Shown here in pieces: positions 1-5,647 of a DNA stretch of 7,628 bases. This stretch comes from Chloroflexota bacterium. GTDB taxonomy: Bacteria > Chloroflexota > Dehalococcoidia > JACPQK01. The stretch's first letter is position 1. Each line of letters opens with the position of its first letter. Both the position numbers and the translations under genes were made by a program. Location: positions 1-7,628 of the forward strand of contig JACPQK010000070.1 in assembly GCA_016190535.1 (NCBI GenBank), read 5' to 3'. Under the pieces are notes generated by a model, which saw nothing but the letters and a program-made list of their open reading frames with translations, was not told where the DNA came from and made no database searches.

Positions 1-175
1 CTGGCGGATGGGCACCTCAGCAGCCACCCCTTGTACACCTCCGCTCAAACTTGACCAGGGCAGAGCGTAGCATAGGCAGATACGGGGCGTCAAGCAAAGT
101 CTGGTCCCCTTAATCCGTAGATTTAATTTGGGTCTCTATCAAGAGTCCACGGATTTGGCCCTGGATGGCGGCCCG
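1..175. other. Leader region at left edge, no supported gene
   Basis: I see no gene that can be supported here. On the minus strand a GTG at 13-15 opens a frame (V-P-I-R-Q) that runs off the left edge, with a purine-rich AAGGGG stretch upstream. It could be the start of a divergently transcribed gene, but five codons are not enough to judge. An imperfect inverted repeat (112-121 and 146-155) lies in the right half and is listed separately. Confidence 0.3.
112..155. repeat. Imperfect inverted repeat upstream of the lipoprotein promoter
   Basis: The arms AATCCGTAGA (112-121) and TCCACGGATT (146-155) are complementary at 9 of 10 positions and are separated by 24 bases. The repeat lies just upstream of the -35 box at 176, so it could be an operator for the substrate-binding protein gene. 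No T-tract follows, so it is not an intrinsic terminator. A chance origin is possible. Confidence 0.25.
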
Positions 176-204
176 TTGACATGCCCAGTCCAGGCCACTA
201 TCAT
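176..204 (+). promoter_or_regulatory. Sigma-70-type promoter of the substrate-binding protein gene
   Basis: A perfect -35 TTGACA (176-181) is followed after 17 bases by TATCAT (199-204), one mismatch from the -10 consensus. The expected transcription start is near 211, only about 7 bases before the ATG at 218. The transcript would therefore have almost no leader, and no Shine-Dalgarno motif is visible, which suggests leaderless or near-leaderless translation. The promoter position also argues against the longer reading frame that begins with TTG at 128. Confidence 0.6.
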
Positions 205-217
205 CCCCCAGAGTATT

Positions 218-1804
218 ATGGTATTGACAGGGCGGGCCTTTTGTATTTGGCTGGTGCTGGCCCTGTGGCTATTGAGCGCAGGTTGCGGGACCACCCCCCC
301 AGCCACTCCTACCCCGGAGCCGTCGCCAACCCCCACCCCCTTCCCTACGCCGGTGCCTCCTACCCCAGCCCCGGGCGCTCGCTATGGGGGGGAGGTGGTG
401 GTCCTGGTGGACTCTTTTCCCCAGAGCATCGACCCTCTGAAAACAGAAGACCCTCTGGCCCTGGCCTTCCTGGCCCCGGTATATAGCCAGTTGCTCCAGA
501 TTGACCCCGTCACTGGCCGGGTGACGCCAGACCTGGCCTGGCATTGGGAGACATCTTCCGGGGGCACCAGCTACACCTTCCGGCTCCGGCCGGAGGCCCG
601 CTTCCACGATGGCACTGCGGTCACGGCCCAGGCCGTGGTGGAGGGCCTGCGCTCCCTGCAGAGCACCGGCCTGGGCCAAGCCCTCTTGGGAGGGGTGGCG
701 GCGCTCCATGTCGCCGATGATGTCACCCTGGTGCTTTCCCTGGAACATCCCCAGGCGTCCCTGTTGTCCTATTTGGCCCTGGAAGCCATGGCTATTACCT
801 CTGGGGGCGGCCCAGGGCTCCCTAGCGGTTCCGGGCCGTTTAGGCCCAGGACGCCAGCTACCGGGCCGGGGCGCTGGGAGCTGGCGAGGAACCCGGCATA
901 CTATCTCCCCACGAGGCCCTATCTGGAGGGCATCGTCTTCTGGGCGATAGAGGACGACGGGGTGCGCCTGGCGGCCTTCCGCAGCGGCCGGGGCCACATC
1001 CTGGGCATCCCTGGTGGGCTGCGGCAAGAGGAACTCCAGGCCGTGAGGGCCTGGCCTGAGGTGGCCCTGACAGGGGTAAGCGCCCTGACCCATTACGCTT
1101 TCCTGATGAATACCCGCTTTCCCCCCTGGGATGACCTGAGGGTGCGGCAGGCGGTGAACTGGGCTGTGGACCGGGAGGGGTTCGCCCGATGGGCGGAACC
1201 CTGGGGTGGCAGAGTGGGCACACTGCTGGCGCCGGGCACGGCCTGGTCTCTCAACCCGCCCCCCTCGCGACAGTTGGGCCGGGCCAGGGGGCTGCTGGCT
1301 GAGGCTGGATACCCTGACGGAATCCAGGTGCGCATGGTGGTGCCCTCGGGCACCCTGAACCAGGAAACGGCCTTCCGGCTCAAGGACCAGCTTGCCGAGG
1401 CAGGGATAGAGATGGAACCTCTCTTCTTCGCGGCTGATATGGCCCGGGACATGGTCCAGCGCATTGCCTTCCAGAGCGCGCTGCTCCCGCTATTCGCCCC
1501 CGCAGCCGACCCCGACTATCTCCTGGGCCGGCGCTTCGTCACCGGCGGTGATGAGAACTACACCAGGTACTCCAACCCGGCGGTGGATGACCTGTACAGG
1601 CGTCAGGCCCAGGCCCTGGGTCCAGCGGCCCGTCGGGAGCTGGTGGCCCAGATGGAGCGGCTGATTGTAGAGGACTCTCCGGCCGTGAGCCTCTGGTGGG
1701 AGAGCAGAATAATAGCCTACCGGCCCCAAGTCAGAAACATCTACCTGGGGACCGGGCTGTACGGCAGCCCCTCCTTCCAGGACGCATGGCTGGGGGAGGG
1801 CTAG
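218..1804 (+). CDS. ABC transporter substrate-binding lipoprotein, family 5 (peptide/oligopeptide-type)
   Basis: This is a 528-residue extracytoplasmic solute receptor, usual length for the SBP_bac_5 (DppA/OppA-like) family, which captures peptides or other small ligands for an ABC importer. Residues 1-22 form a hydrophobic signal ending in LLSAG before Cys23, the predicted lipidated residue (the -3 position is Ser, slightly off the lipobox consensus). A Thr/Pro-rich linker (about 24-53) tethers the domain. Family landmarks follow in order: YGGE, a SIDPL segment, LAWHWE, a [19 protein letters not shown] block, [21 protein letters not shown] and [11 protein letters not shown] chose ATG 218 because it gives a clean signal peptide and lies just after a strong promoter. 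The frame extends upstream to TTG 128 without signal-like sequence. No permease or ATPase gene is visible and the next genes are convergent, so it looks like an orphan receptor in this window. The ligand cannot be told from sequence. Confidence 0.9.
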   Translation: MVLTGRAFCIWLVLALWLLSAGCGTTPPATPTPEPSPTPTPFPTPVPPTPAPGARYGGEVVVLVDSFPQSIDPLKTEDPLALAFLAPVYSQLLQIDPVTGRVTPDLAWHWETSSGGTSYTFRLRPEARFHDGTAVTAQAVVEGLRSLQSTGLGQALLGGVAALHVADDVTLVLSLEHPQASLLSYLALEAMAITSGGGPGLPSGSGPFRPRTPATGPGRWELARNPAYYLPTRPYLEGIVFWAIEDDGVRLAAFRSGRGHILGIPGGLRQEELQAVRAWPEVALTGVSALTHYAFLMNTRFPPWDDLRVRQAVNWAVDREGFARWAEPWGGRVGTLLAPGTAWSLNPPPSRQLGRARGLLAEAGYPDGIQVRMVVPSGTLNQETAFRLKDQLAEAGIEMEPLFFAADMARDMVQRIAFQSALLPLFAPAADPDYLLGRRFVTGGDENYTRYSNPAVDDLYRRQAQALGPAARRELVAQMERLIVEDSPAVSLWWESRIIAYRPQVRNIYLGTGLYGSPSFQDAWLGEG

Positions 1805-2214
1805 CCCTTTCGCCGGGCGGCTACCGCCTCTTGGACAAACTTCGCGATGTCCTGGGTGTTGGCGCCCGGACCGAAGATGCCCTCAATGCCCATATCCCGG
1901 AGGGCTGCGAGGTCCTCCTCGGGGATAATGCCGCCTACGACAATGACCAGGTCTTTGAGGCCGGCCTCTTGAAGGCCCTGCACAATGGGGGGGAAGAGCT
2001 CCATATGGGCTCCGGAGAGGATACTCAGGCCCACTACGTCCACGTCCTCCTGGACAGCCGTGCGCACGATCATCTCCGGGGACTGGCGGATGCCCGTGTA
2101 GATCACCTCCATGCCCGCGTCCCGGAGGGCCCGGGCCACCACCTTGGCCCCCCGGTCATGGCCGTCCAGACCTGGCTTGGCCACCAGCACCCGGATCTGC
2201 CTAGACTTGGCCAT
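1801..2214 (-). CDS. Cobalamin-binding subunit/domain of methylmalonyl-CoA mutase (stand-alone small subunit)
   Basis: The 137-residue protein is a complete B12-binding Rossmann-like domain of the type found at the C-terminus of methylmalonyl-CoA mutase, which interconverts methylmalonyl-CoA and succinyl-CoA. The signature DxHxxG is present as D17-G-H19-D-R-G22, where the His is the lower axial cobalt ligand. Further landmarks are YTGIRQSPE, the [10 protein letters not shown] segment and [11 protein letters not shown] near the nucleotide-tail pocket. Start ATG 2214 is supported by a GAGGTGAG ribosome site just upstream. It is the second gene of a minus-strand operon, 44 bases after the epimerase-like gene. 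The large catalytic (TIM barrel) subunit is absent from the window and must be elsewhere. Its stop TAG overlaps the stop of the convergent substrate-binding protein gene. A partner mutase other than methylmalonyl-CoA mutase (for example an isobutyryl-CoA mutase type) cannot be excluded. Confidence 0.9.
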   Translation of the reverse strand: MAKSRQIRVLVAKPGLDGHDRGAKVVARALRDAGMEVIYTGIRQSPEMIVRTAVQEDVDVVGLSILSGAHMELFPPIVQGLQEAGLKDLVIVVGGIIPEEDLAALRDMGIEGIFGPGANTQDIAKFVQEAVAARRKG

Positions 2215-2258
2215 CTATGCCTCACCTCTCTGCGTCTTTGGGAACGACTGCCAGTTAT

Positions 2259-3083
2259 TCATGGTGTCTGTTGCTGCATCAGCTCCACGGTAACACCGTG
2301 CAAGGGGCCTGGAGGAACGAATACCACGCGGGGGTTCTCCGGCGGTATAACTCGGAGGGGCACGATCCCCGCCTGGTGCAGGGCCGCCAGGCGCTGGTGC
2401 AGATCGGTCACGGTGAGGGCGAAGTGATGGATCCCCTCACCCATTTCTGCCAAAAAGTGGGCCCGTTCGTCGTTGGGGTCCAGGGGTTCCAGGAGCTCCA
2501 GGGCGCTGTTGCCTAGCCCTACGAAGCCTAACCTGAGCGTAGGTGTAGAGCGCACCGGGCTATCCTCAGACTGGTCCAGAAGTTGCCGGAAAGTATGAAG
2601 GGCTGGGGACAGCTCCTTTACCACGATACCCACATGGGCCAGCCCCGCTATGGTGGGGGGGGGTATCCCCTGGGAAGGCTCTTGTCCCGTCTTCTGGATC
2701 AGCTCCACCAGCACCCCGTGGCAGGCCCTGGGATGCAGGAAAGCCACCAGGCTCCCCCGAACGGGCCGGGCTTCCTCGTCCACCAGGGGCACCTGCCTGG
2801 CCTTGAGCCTGGACAGCTCGGCGGCGATGTCCGCCACCCCCAGGCAGATGTGATGGATGCCCTCGCCCCGGCGTTCCAGGAAACGGGCCACGGCCCCCTT
2901 GGGGTCTGTAGGCTCCAGGAGCTCGATCTCGGCCCCTCCGGGCACAGGGAGCATGGCTATCCGCACCCCCTGGGGAGGCACCACCTCGATGTGGACGTCC
3001 TGGAAGCCCAGCAGGCTATGGTATCTGTCCAGAGCAGGGCCCAGGGAGTTGACCGCGATGCCCAGATGGTCGAGTTTCCTCAT
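2259..3083 (-). CDS. mce: Tandem-domain methylmalonyl-CoA epimerase-like VOC protein
   Basis: This 274-residue protein is made of two successive methylmalonyl-CoA epimerase-like VOC domains (about 1-132 and 145-272), joined by a Pro-rich linker. Single-domain epimerases are about 135-150 residues. The enzyme family converts (S)- to (R)-methylmalonyl-CoA, using a divalent metal held by His, Gln/Glu, His and Glu. Both halves keep the likely ligands: H6, E54, H77/H78 and E127 in the first; H150, E196, H219/H220 and E267 in the second. The shared IELLEP/LELLEP, GEGIHH and VELIQ/VELMQ segments show internal duplication. ATG 3083 has a strong GGGGGAGGA ribosome site (3089-3097). The gene is first in an operon with the B12-binding subunit, which supports a role in the methylmalonyl-CoA pathway. 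Epimerase is the best guess. One half may have changed substrate, and another VOC activity (dioxygenase or glyoxalase type) is possible. Confidence 0.85.
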   Translation of the reverse strand: MRKLDHLGIAVNSLGPALDRYHSLLGFQDVHIEVVPPQGVRIAMLPVPGGAEIELLEPTDPKGAVARFLERRGEGIHHICLGVADIAAELSRLKARQVPLVDEEARPVRGSLVAFLHPRACHGVLVELIQKTGQEPSQGIPPPTIAGLAHVGIVVKELSPALHTFRQLLDQSEDSPVRSTPTLRLGFVGLGNSALELLEPLDPNDERAHFLAEMGEGIHHFALTVTDLHQRLAALHQAGIVPLRVIPPENPRVVFVPPGPLHGVTVELMQQQTP

Positions 3084-3088
3084 CTTTG

Positions 3089-3097
3089 TCCTCCCCC
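3089..3097 (-). promoter_or_regulatory. Strong ribosome binding site of the epimerase-like gene
   Basis: On the minus strand GGGGGAGGA sits 5 bases before ATG 3083. It fixes the start codon. Confidence 0.75.
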
Positions 3098-3119
3098 GGT
3101 GGGTAAGTCTTTCACTAGG

Positions 3120-3125
3120 ATAATA
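3120..3125 (-). promoter_or_regulatory. Possible -10 box of the epimerase/B12-subunit operon
   Basis: The minus strand reads TATTAT, one mismatch from the -10 consensus, placing a start near 3113 and a leader of about 30 bases before ATG 3083. No convincing -35 box lies at the correct distance, so the call is weak. Confidence 0.3.
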
Positions 3126-3306
3126 CTACACGACAGGGGTGTATAGCTGAGCAGCGGCCCTGCTGCGCTCGTTTATGATGATGGGTGACACTTGGAATAG
3201 TGTGGTCAGGCATATAGTCAGCGGTACAGCAGCCCCCCTTCGGGGTCATCTCAAGACACAAGTAGCTGGACCAGTTTGGAGGTCTCCGGGCCTTGCCCCA
3301 GCAATG

Positions 3307-3592
3307 TCCTGTCCCCAATACCTGCTCGAGTTTGTCGCCCTCCGCCACCCCCCTTGGCAATGAGGGGGCAGGGATTCGTATTCCCACAGCTCCACGTAGG
3401 TGGTACTATGGCCCCGTCTATGCTTACTTTATCGTTGCTCACGGTCTTGGGCACGCCCGTGACCCGGTAGCGCTGGGCGTAGTGGGCGAACTCGTTCACC
3501 TCCATGACGTCGGCGCGGATGCGGGGGCTGGCAAGGGCCATGCGTAAGGCCACCCTGGCCCAACCCTCAGAGTTGAAGGTAGAAACGAACTT
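3307..3592 (-). pseudogene. Decayed fragment of a glutaredoxin-like/protein disulfide oxidoreductase gene
   Basis: In one minus-strand frame, 3592 to about 3410 encodes a recognisable piece of the C-terminal thioredoxin-fold half of a glutaredoxin-like (PDO-type) protein. It contains MALASPRIRADVMEV, then AQRYRVTGVPKTV with the cis-Pro typical of thioredoxin folds, then NDKVSIDGA. In the intact family a CPYC-type active site precedes this block; here the equivalent place reads STFNSEGW, with both cysteines gone. After DGA the frame runs into unrelated residues, while a neighbouring frame at 3348-3307 reads VAEGDKLEQVLGTG, similar to the family's C-terminal helix. This implies an insertion with a frameshift. 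The N-terminal half is absent, and a tRNA gene begins 13 bases away. I read it as a pseudogene. A short 100-residue frame does exist from GTG 3553, but I do not think it encodes a functional protein. Confidence 0.6.
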
Positions 3593-3605
3593 GCCCCTGT
3601 TGGTG

Positions 3606-3682
3606 TGGTGGGCCGGCTGGGATTCGAACCCAGGACCGACGGATTAAAAGTCCGCTGCTCTACCGGGCTGAGCTACCGGCCC
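3606..3682 (-). tRNA. tRNA-Lys (anticodon TTT), CCA encoded
   Basis: The minus strand forms a full cloverleaf. The acceptor strands GGGCCGG (3682-3676) and CCGGCCC (3616-3610) pair perfectly, followed by discriminator A and a genomically encoded CCA (3608-3606). The D-arm contains TAGCTCAG and GGTAGAGC. The anticodon arm GCGGA-CTTTTAA-TCCGT presents TTT (codons AAA/AAG, lysine). The T-arm CTGGG-TTCGAAT-CCCAG is perfect. No other tRNA is nearby. Confidence 0.96.
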
Positions 3683-3690
3683 TGTGCTCT

Positions 3691-3696
3691 ATTCTA
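3691..3696 (-). promoter_or_regulatory. Possible -10 box of tRNA-Lys
   Basis: The minus strand reads TAGAAT, one mismatch from the -10 consensus, 8 bases before the 5' end of the tRNA. A good -35 box is not seen at 16-18 bases; a TTGCTC lies further upstream, about 24 bases away. Confidence 0.35.
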
Positions 3697-4111
3697 GCAC
3701 CTTGGTCTACATTCTGAGGTGAGCAAAAGGTAGGCCTGCTCTCTCCAGGCCAGGGATAGCCTGCTGGCCCCCACTCCCAGGTCTACAGAGGGCCCGTTCC
3801 CTCGTGAGTAAAAGGGGTGCCCGCCCGACCTGCCGGAGGTTGTTCAGGAGCACCCTATCCTTCCAGGGAAGGATGGGACGTGACGCCCCCGCCTTCTCTG
3901 ACACGGAGTCTGCCTGGCGGACAGCAGGGGGGAATAGTAGACGCCCCTCCGCTGCCCTCTTGACAGGCAAGAATGGGAGGCCTAAGGTGATGACTATCAG
4001 TCTGTGCCTGTTTCCCAGTAGATGGTGCCCTGTTGAGGTGTCGATCCCAGGTCTTTTCTCCTGCCCTGGCTAGGATGGTGCGCCATAGGGCTTGACTTCT
4101 CAACCCGCGAG
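3697..4111. other. Gene-free, hairpin-rich intergenic region
   Basis: No reading frame here resembles a known protein. The stretch carries several consecutive inverted repeats. GGCCTG/CAGGCC (3733-3751) is a 6-pair stem. 3814-3856 has a 7-pair stem with one G-T and an inner ACCT/AGGT helix. ATCCTTC/GAAGGAT (3857-3874) has a 4-base loop. 3875-3889 has 5 of 6 pairs with a 3-base loop. GTCTGC/GCGGAC (3908-3922) includes one G-T. The stem at 3922-3932 with 3944-3954 has 10 of 11 positions pairing. A TTGACA at 3960-3965 is followed 17 bases later only by a poor TAAGGT. It may be a structured RNA, a regulatory leader, or chance folding of GC-rich sequence. Confidence 0.4.
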
Positions 4112-4156
4112 ATAACGCCCTCTGCCCTCTACACCGGCCAAGCGGTCCTGGAGGGG

Positions 4157-4978
4157 GTGATGTTCCGTGGGGAGCGCTGTTTTGCCGTGGCCGTCCGCTC
4201 ACCATCCGGGGAGATCGTCAGTGCCACCCGGCCTCTGCCCACGACCCACCGCAGGTGCCAGGGCATCCCCTTCCTACGGGGGCTGGCCCTCCTTTTGGAG
4301 GCCATAGTCCTGGGGGTCTGGAGTATCTGGCTCTCGGAGAAGCTCGCCAAGGGCGAGGCCCGCTCCCAGGACCCCTTCCTGGTGATCGGTGCCAGGGCAG
4401 TCATCGGCCTCGCCTTTGCTGCTGTCCTCTTCCTGCTTCTTCCCCAGGTCCTGATGGAGCTGGCCCTGCCTGCCCTGTCCACACCCCTGGCCCGGGGTAT
4501 GGCCGAAGGGGGGTTGCGCCTGGGCGTCCTCCTTGTCTACGTCGCTCTCCTCAGCCGGGCGGCCCCTATCCGGCGGGTAATGGCCTACCACGGCGCAGAG
4601 CACAAAGTAGGGCAGGCCTTCCAGAAGGGGGCCCCCCTGGAGGTAGCGGGTGTCCGGGCCTTCTCCCGCTTCCATCCCTGGTGCGGGACCTCCCTGCTGA
4701 TTGTGGTCGTGGTCATCGCCACGGCGCTCTTCCCCCTGCTGAGCCGGGTCTCCGTGGCCTGGGGATTCGCCGCGCGCCTGTTGCTCCTGCCCCTGCTGGC
4801 GGCAGCCAGCTTCGAGCTTACCCTTCTGGGGGCACGGCCCGGTGGAGGCGCTCTGGGGCGTCTCCTGGCCTACCCCGGGCTCTGGCTCCAGCATCTGACC
4901 ACCCGGGAGCCTGGCGACATGGAACTGGAGGTCGCCATCCACGCCCTGACTGAAACCCTGCGGGGAGATGGAGGCTAG
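4157..4978 (+). CDS. DUF1385 family membrane protein (YqhQ-like)
   Basis: This polytopic membrane protein of the DUF1385 family has an unknown molecular function. Counting from GTG 4157 (273 residues), the family marks are: RSPSGEI near the N-terminus, a hydrophobic segment around 39-60, membrane spans at about 75-98, 116-134, 180-198 and 205-222, YHGAEHK (144-150), FHPWCGTS (172-179), and the C-terminal PGLWLQHLTTREP followed by EVAIHAL. The start is uncertain. The same frame continues upstream without a stop and encodes LYTGQAVLEGV at 4127-4159, matching the highly conserved GGQAVLEGVM opening of this family. So the real N-terminus lies near 4112, yet no ATG, GTG or TTG exists in frame between the stop at 4034 and 4157. 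GTG 4157 or ATG 4160 would cut into the conserved motif. In other bacteria the gene often neighbours prfA, which is not seen here. Confidence 0.88.
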   Translation: MMFRGERCFAVAVRSPSGEIVSATRPLPTTHRRCQGIPFLRGLALLLEAIVLGVWSIWLSEKLAKGEARSQDPFLVIGARAVIGLAFAAVLFLLLPQVLMELALPALSTPLARGMAEGGLRLGVLLVYVALLSRAAPIRRVMAYHGAEHKVGQAFQKGAPLEVAGVRAFSRFHPWCGTSLLIVVVVIATALFPLLSRVSVAWGFAARLLLLPLLAAASFELTLLGARPGGGALGRLLAYPGLWLQHLTTREPGDMELEVAIHALTETLRGDGG

Positions 4979-5131
4979 CATGATGCCGGTGCTCCCTCTC
5001 TCACCGTTCTCTCACCAGAATCTACACCGTGCTCAATCGACAAACTCACTGTGGCGTGTTACCATCCCGAATATCGGCAGAGAGTCTCTTGGGCAATTCT
5101 GGGCAAAGGCAATCTGACCCTGCGGGGTCTG
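4979..5131. other. Intergenic spacer before the small exported protein genes
   Basis: No gene or terminator is supported here. At 5051-5074 the bases resemble, weakly, the kinase-relic sequence found at 5600-5624 (12 of 15 matches over the TACCAT-CCG core). This might be a further, more decayed copy. Confidence 0.3.
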
Positions 5132-5134
5132 GCT

Positions 5135-5140
5135 AGGAGG
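5135..5140 (+). promoter_or_regulatory. Ribosome binding site of exported protein copy A
   Basis: A perfect AGGAGG stands 6 bases before ATG 5147. The surrounding GCTAGGAGG-AACATATG block is repeated before copy B. It decides the start against the longer upstream frame from GTG 5051. Confidence 0.85.
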
Positions 5141-5146
5141 CAACAT

Positions 5147-5566
5147 ATGTGGTGGCTTTTTCTATTCGGGTTCCTGTTTTCGGGGTGGTTCTGGAACGCC
5201 CAACTGGACATTGAGGGCACGACCACGCGTATCGCTTGGACGGTCAATGATCCTAATGCCAGCAGCTACCGGGCGGACATGTGGGTATACGTGCCCGAGG
5301 GCGCGGAGGCCAGCGTCGAGAACTTGCTGAGCGAGAAGGAAAAGGTACACATCGTGCCAGATGCCTCCCTGGCCTGCACCTCCACCGGGGTTGAGGTGCG
5401 CGCCGTGGTCCAGGTGAAGCCCAACGGTGCCGTGAAGGGCAGGGATGTGGGGGTGGCGCTCCTGGCCGACGGGGCAGTGGTGGACTTGGCGACGGGCAAC
5501 GTGACGGACAGAATAGAGGTCAGCGGGACCATCCCCGCGGATAATCCCTCCTGCGCCACGCCCTGA
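5147..5566 (+). CDS. Small exported protein of unknown family, copy A
   Basis: The 139-residue protein opens with a hydrophobic, aromatic-rich stretch (MWWLFLFGFLFSGWFW). This looks like a signal peptide or N-terminal anchor but lacks the usual positive charge. The rest appears beta-rich and soluble: RIAWTVNDPNASSYRADMWV, then WVYVPEGAE, a charged SEKEKVHI segment, VRAVVQVKPNGAVKGRDVG and a C-terminal NPSC. Only two cysteines, C77 and C136, occur, and both are kept in copy B, which suggests a disulfide outside the cytoplasm. I do not recognise the family. Copy B, about 80 bases downstream, is roughly 88% identical over the last 126 residues, but A lacks 11 residues in the signal region. That shortening may weaken export. 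The position two genes before a membrane histidine kinase suggests an extracytoplasmic partner role, which is inference. Confidence 0.8.
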   Translation: MWWLFLFGFLFSGWFWNAQLDIEGTTTRIAWTVNDPNASSYRADMWVYVPEGAEASVENLLSEKEKVHIVPDASLACTSTGVEVRAVVQVKPNGAVKGRDVGVALLADGAVVDLATGNVTDRIEVSGTIPADNPSCATP

Positions 5567-5585
5567 GTTACGTCCCTTGGGGATA

Positions 5586-5633
5586 ATGTGGTTGGCCTAC
5601 CTGGGGCGCTACCATTCCGCTTATGCCATTTAG
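5586..5633 (+). pseudogene. Relic of the 5' end of the histidine kinase gene
   Basis: The bases ATG TGG TTG GCC TAC... encode MWLAYLGRYHSAYAI and a stop. They match the kinase's MGLAYLGRYHSAW at 6229-6267, and 19 consecutive bases are identical (TGGGGCGCTACCATTCCGC, 5602-5620). The flanks agree too: after the stop of copy A, TCCCTTGGGGA resembles TCCCTCTGGGGA after copy B. Compared with the copy B side, about 110-120 bases are missing before this fragment. The stop TAG lies at the start of the ribosome-site block of copy B. I read it as what is left of a kinase gene start after tandem duplication and deletion. A translated 15-codon leader is less likely. Confidence 0.75.
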
Positions 5634-5635
5634 CT

Positions 5636-5641
5636 AGGAGG
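5636..5641 (+). promoter_or_regulatory. Ribosome binding site of exported protein copy B
   Basis: AGGAGG stands 6 bases before ATG 5648, within the block also present upstream of copy A. The similarity between the two units begins at about this block. Confidence 0.85.
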
Positions 5642-5647
5642 TAACAT

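Noticed and set aside
51..84. Promoter starting with TTGACC at 51
   Set aside because: No acceptable -10 box is found at 16-18 bases; the promoter at 176-204 is far better.
269..1093. Long minus-strand open frame (274 codons) antisense to the lipoprotein gene
   Set aside because: It is a shadow of GC-rich coding sequence: rich in Pro, Gly, Arg and Gln with no family resemblance, while the plus strand carries a clear substrate-binding protein.
3360..3385. tRNA T-arm-like sequence (GGGATTCGTATTCCC)
   Set aside because: It pairs only four bases with an odd loop, and no acceptor, D-arm or anticodon arm surrounds it.
3900..3960. Cobalamin riboswitch on the minus strand (GCCAGGCAGAC and GTCCGCC pieces)
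   Set aside because: The pieces resemble the B12 box only loosely, the order and spacing of the conserved core are wrong, and the next downstream gene on that strand is a tRNA rather than a B12-related gene.
3804..4073. Open frame of 89 codons in the hairpin-rich intergenic region
   Set aside because: It has no recognisable similarity, no ribosome site and a composition unlike the real genes.
4255..4981. Long frames on both strands overlapping the DUF1385 gene
   Set aside because: They are low-complexity Pro/Gly/Gln/Arg translations without motifs; the DUF1385 frame holds all family signatures.
5051..5146. N-terminal extension of exported protein copy A from GTG 5051
   Set aside because: The perfect AGGAGG before ATG 5147, the match to copy B's start and the hydrophobic signal all place the start at 5147. 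The extension has no counterpart in copy B.
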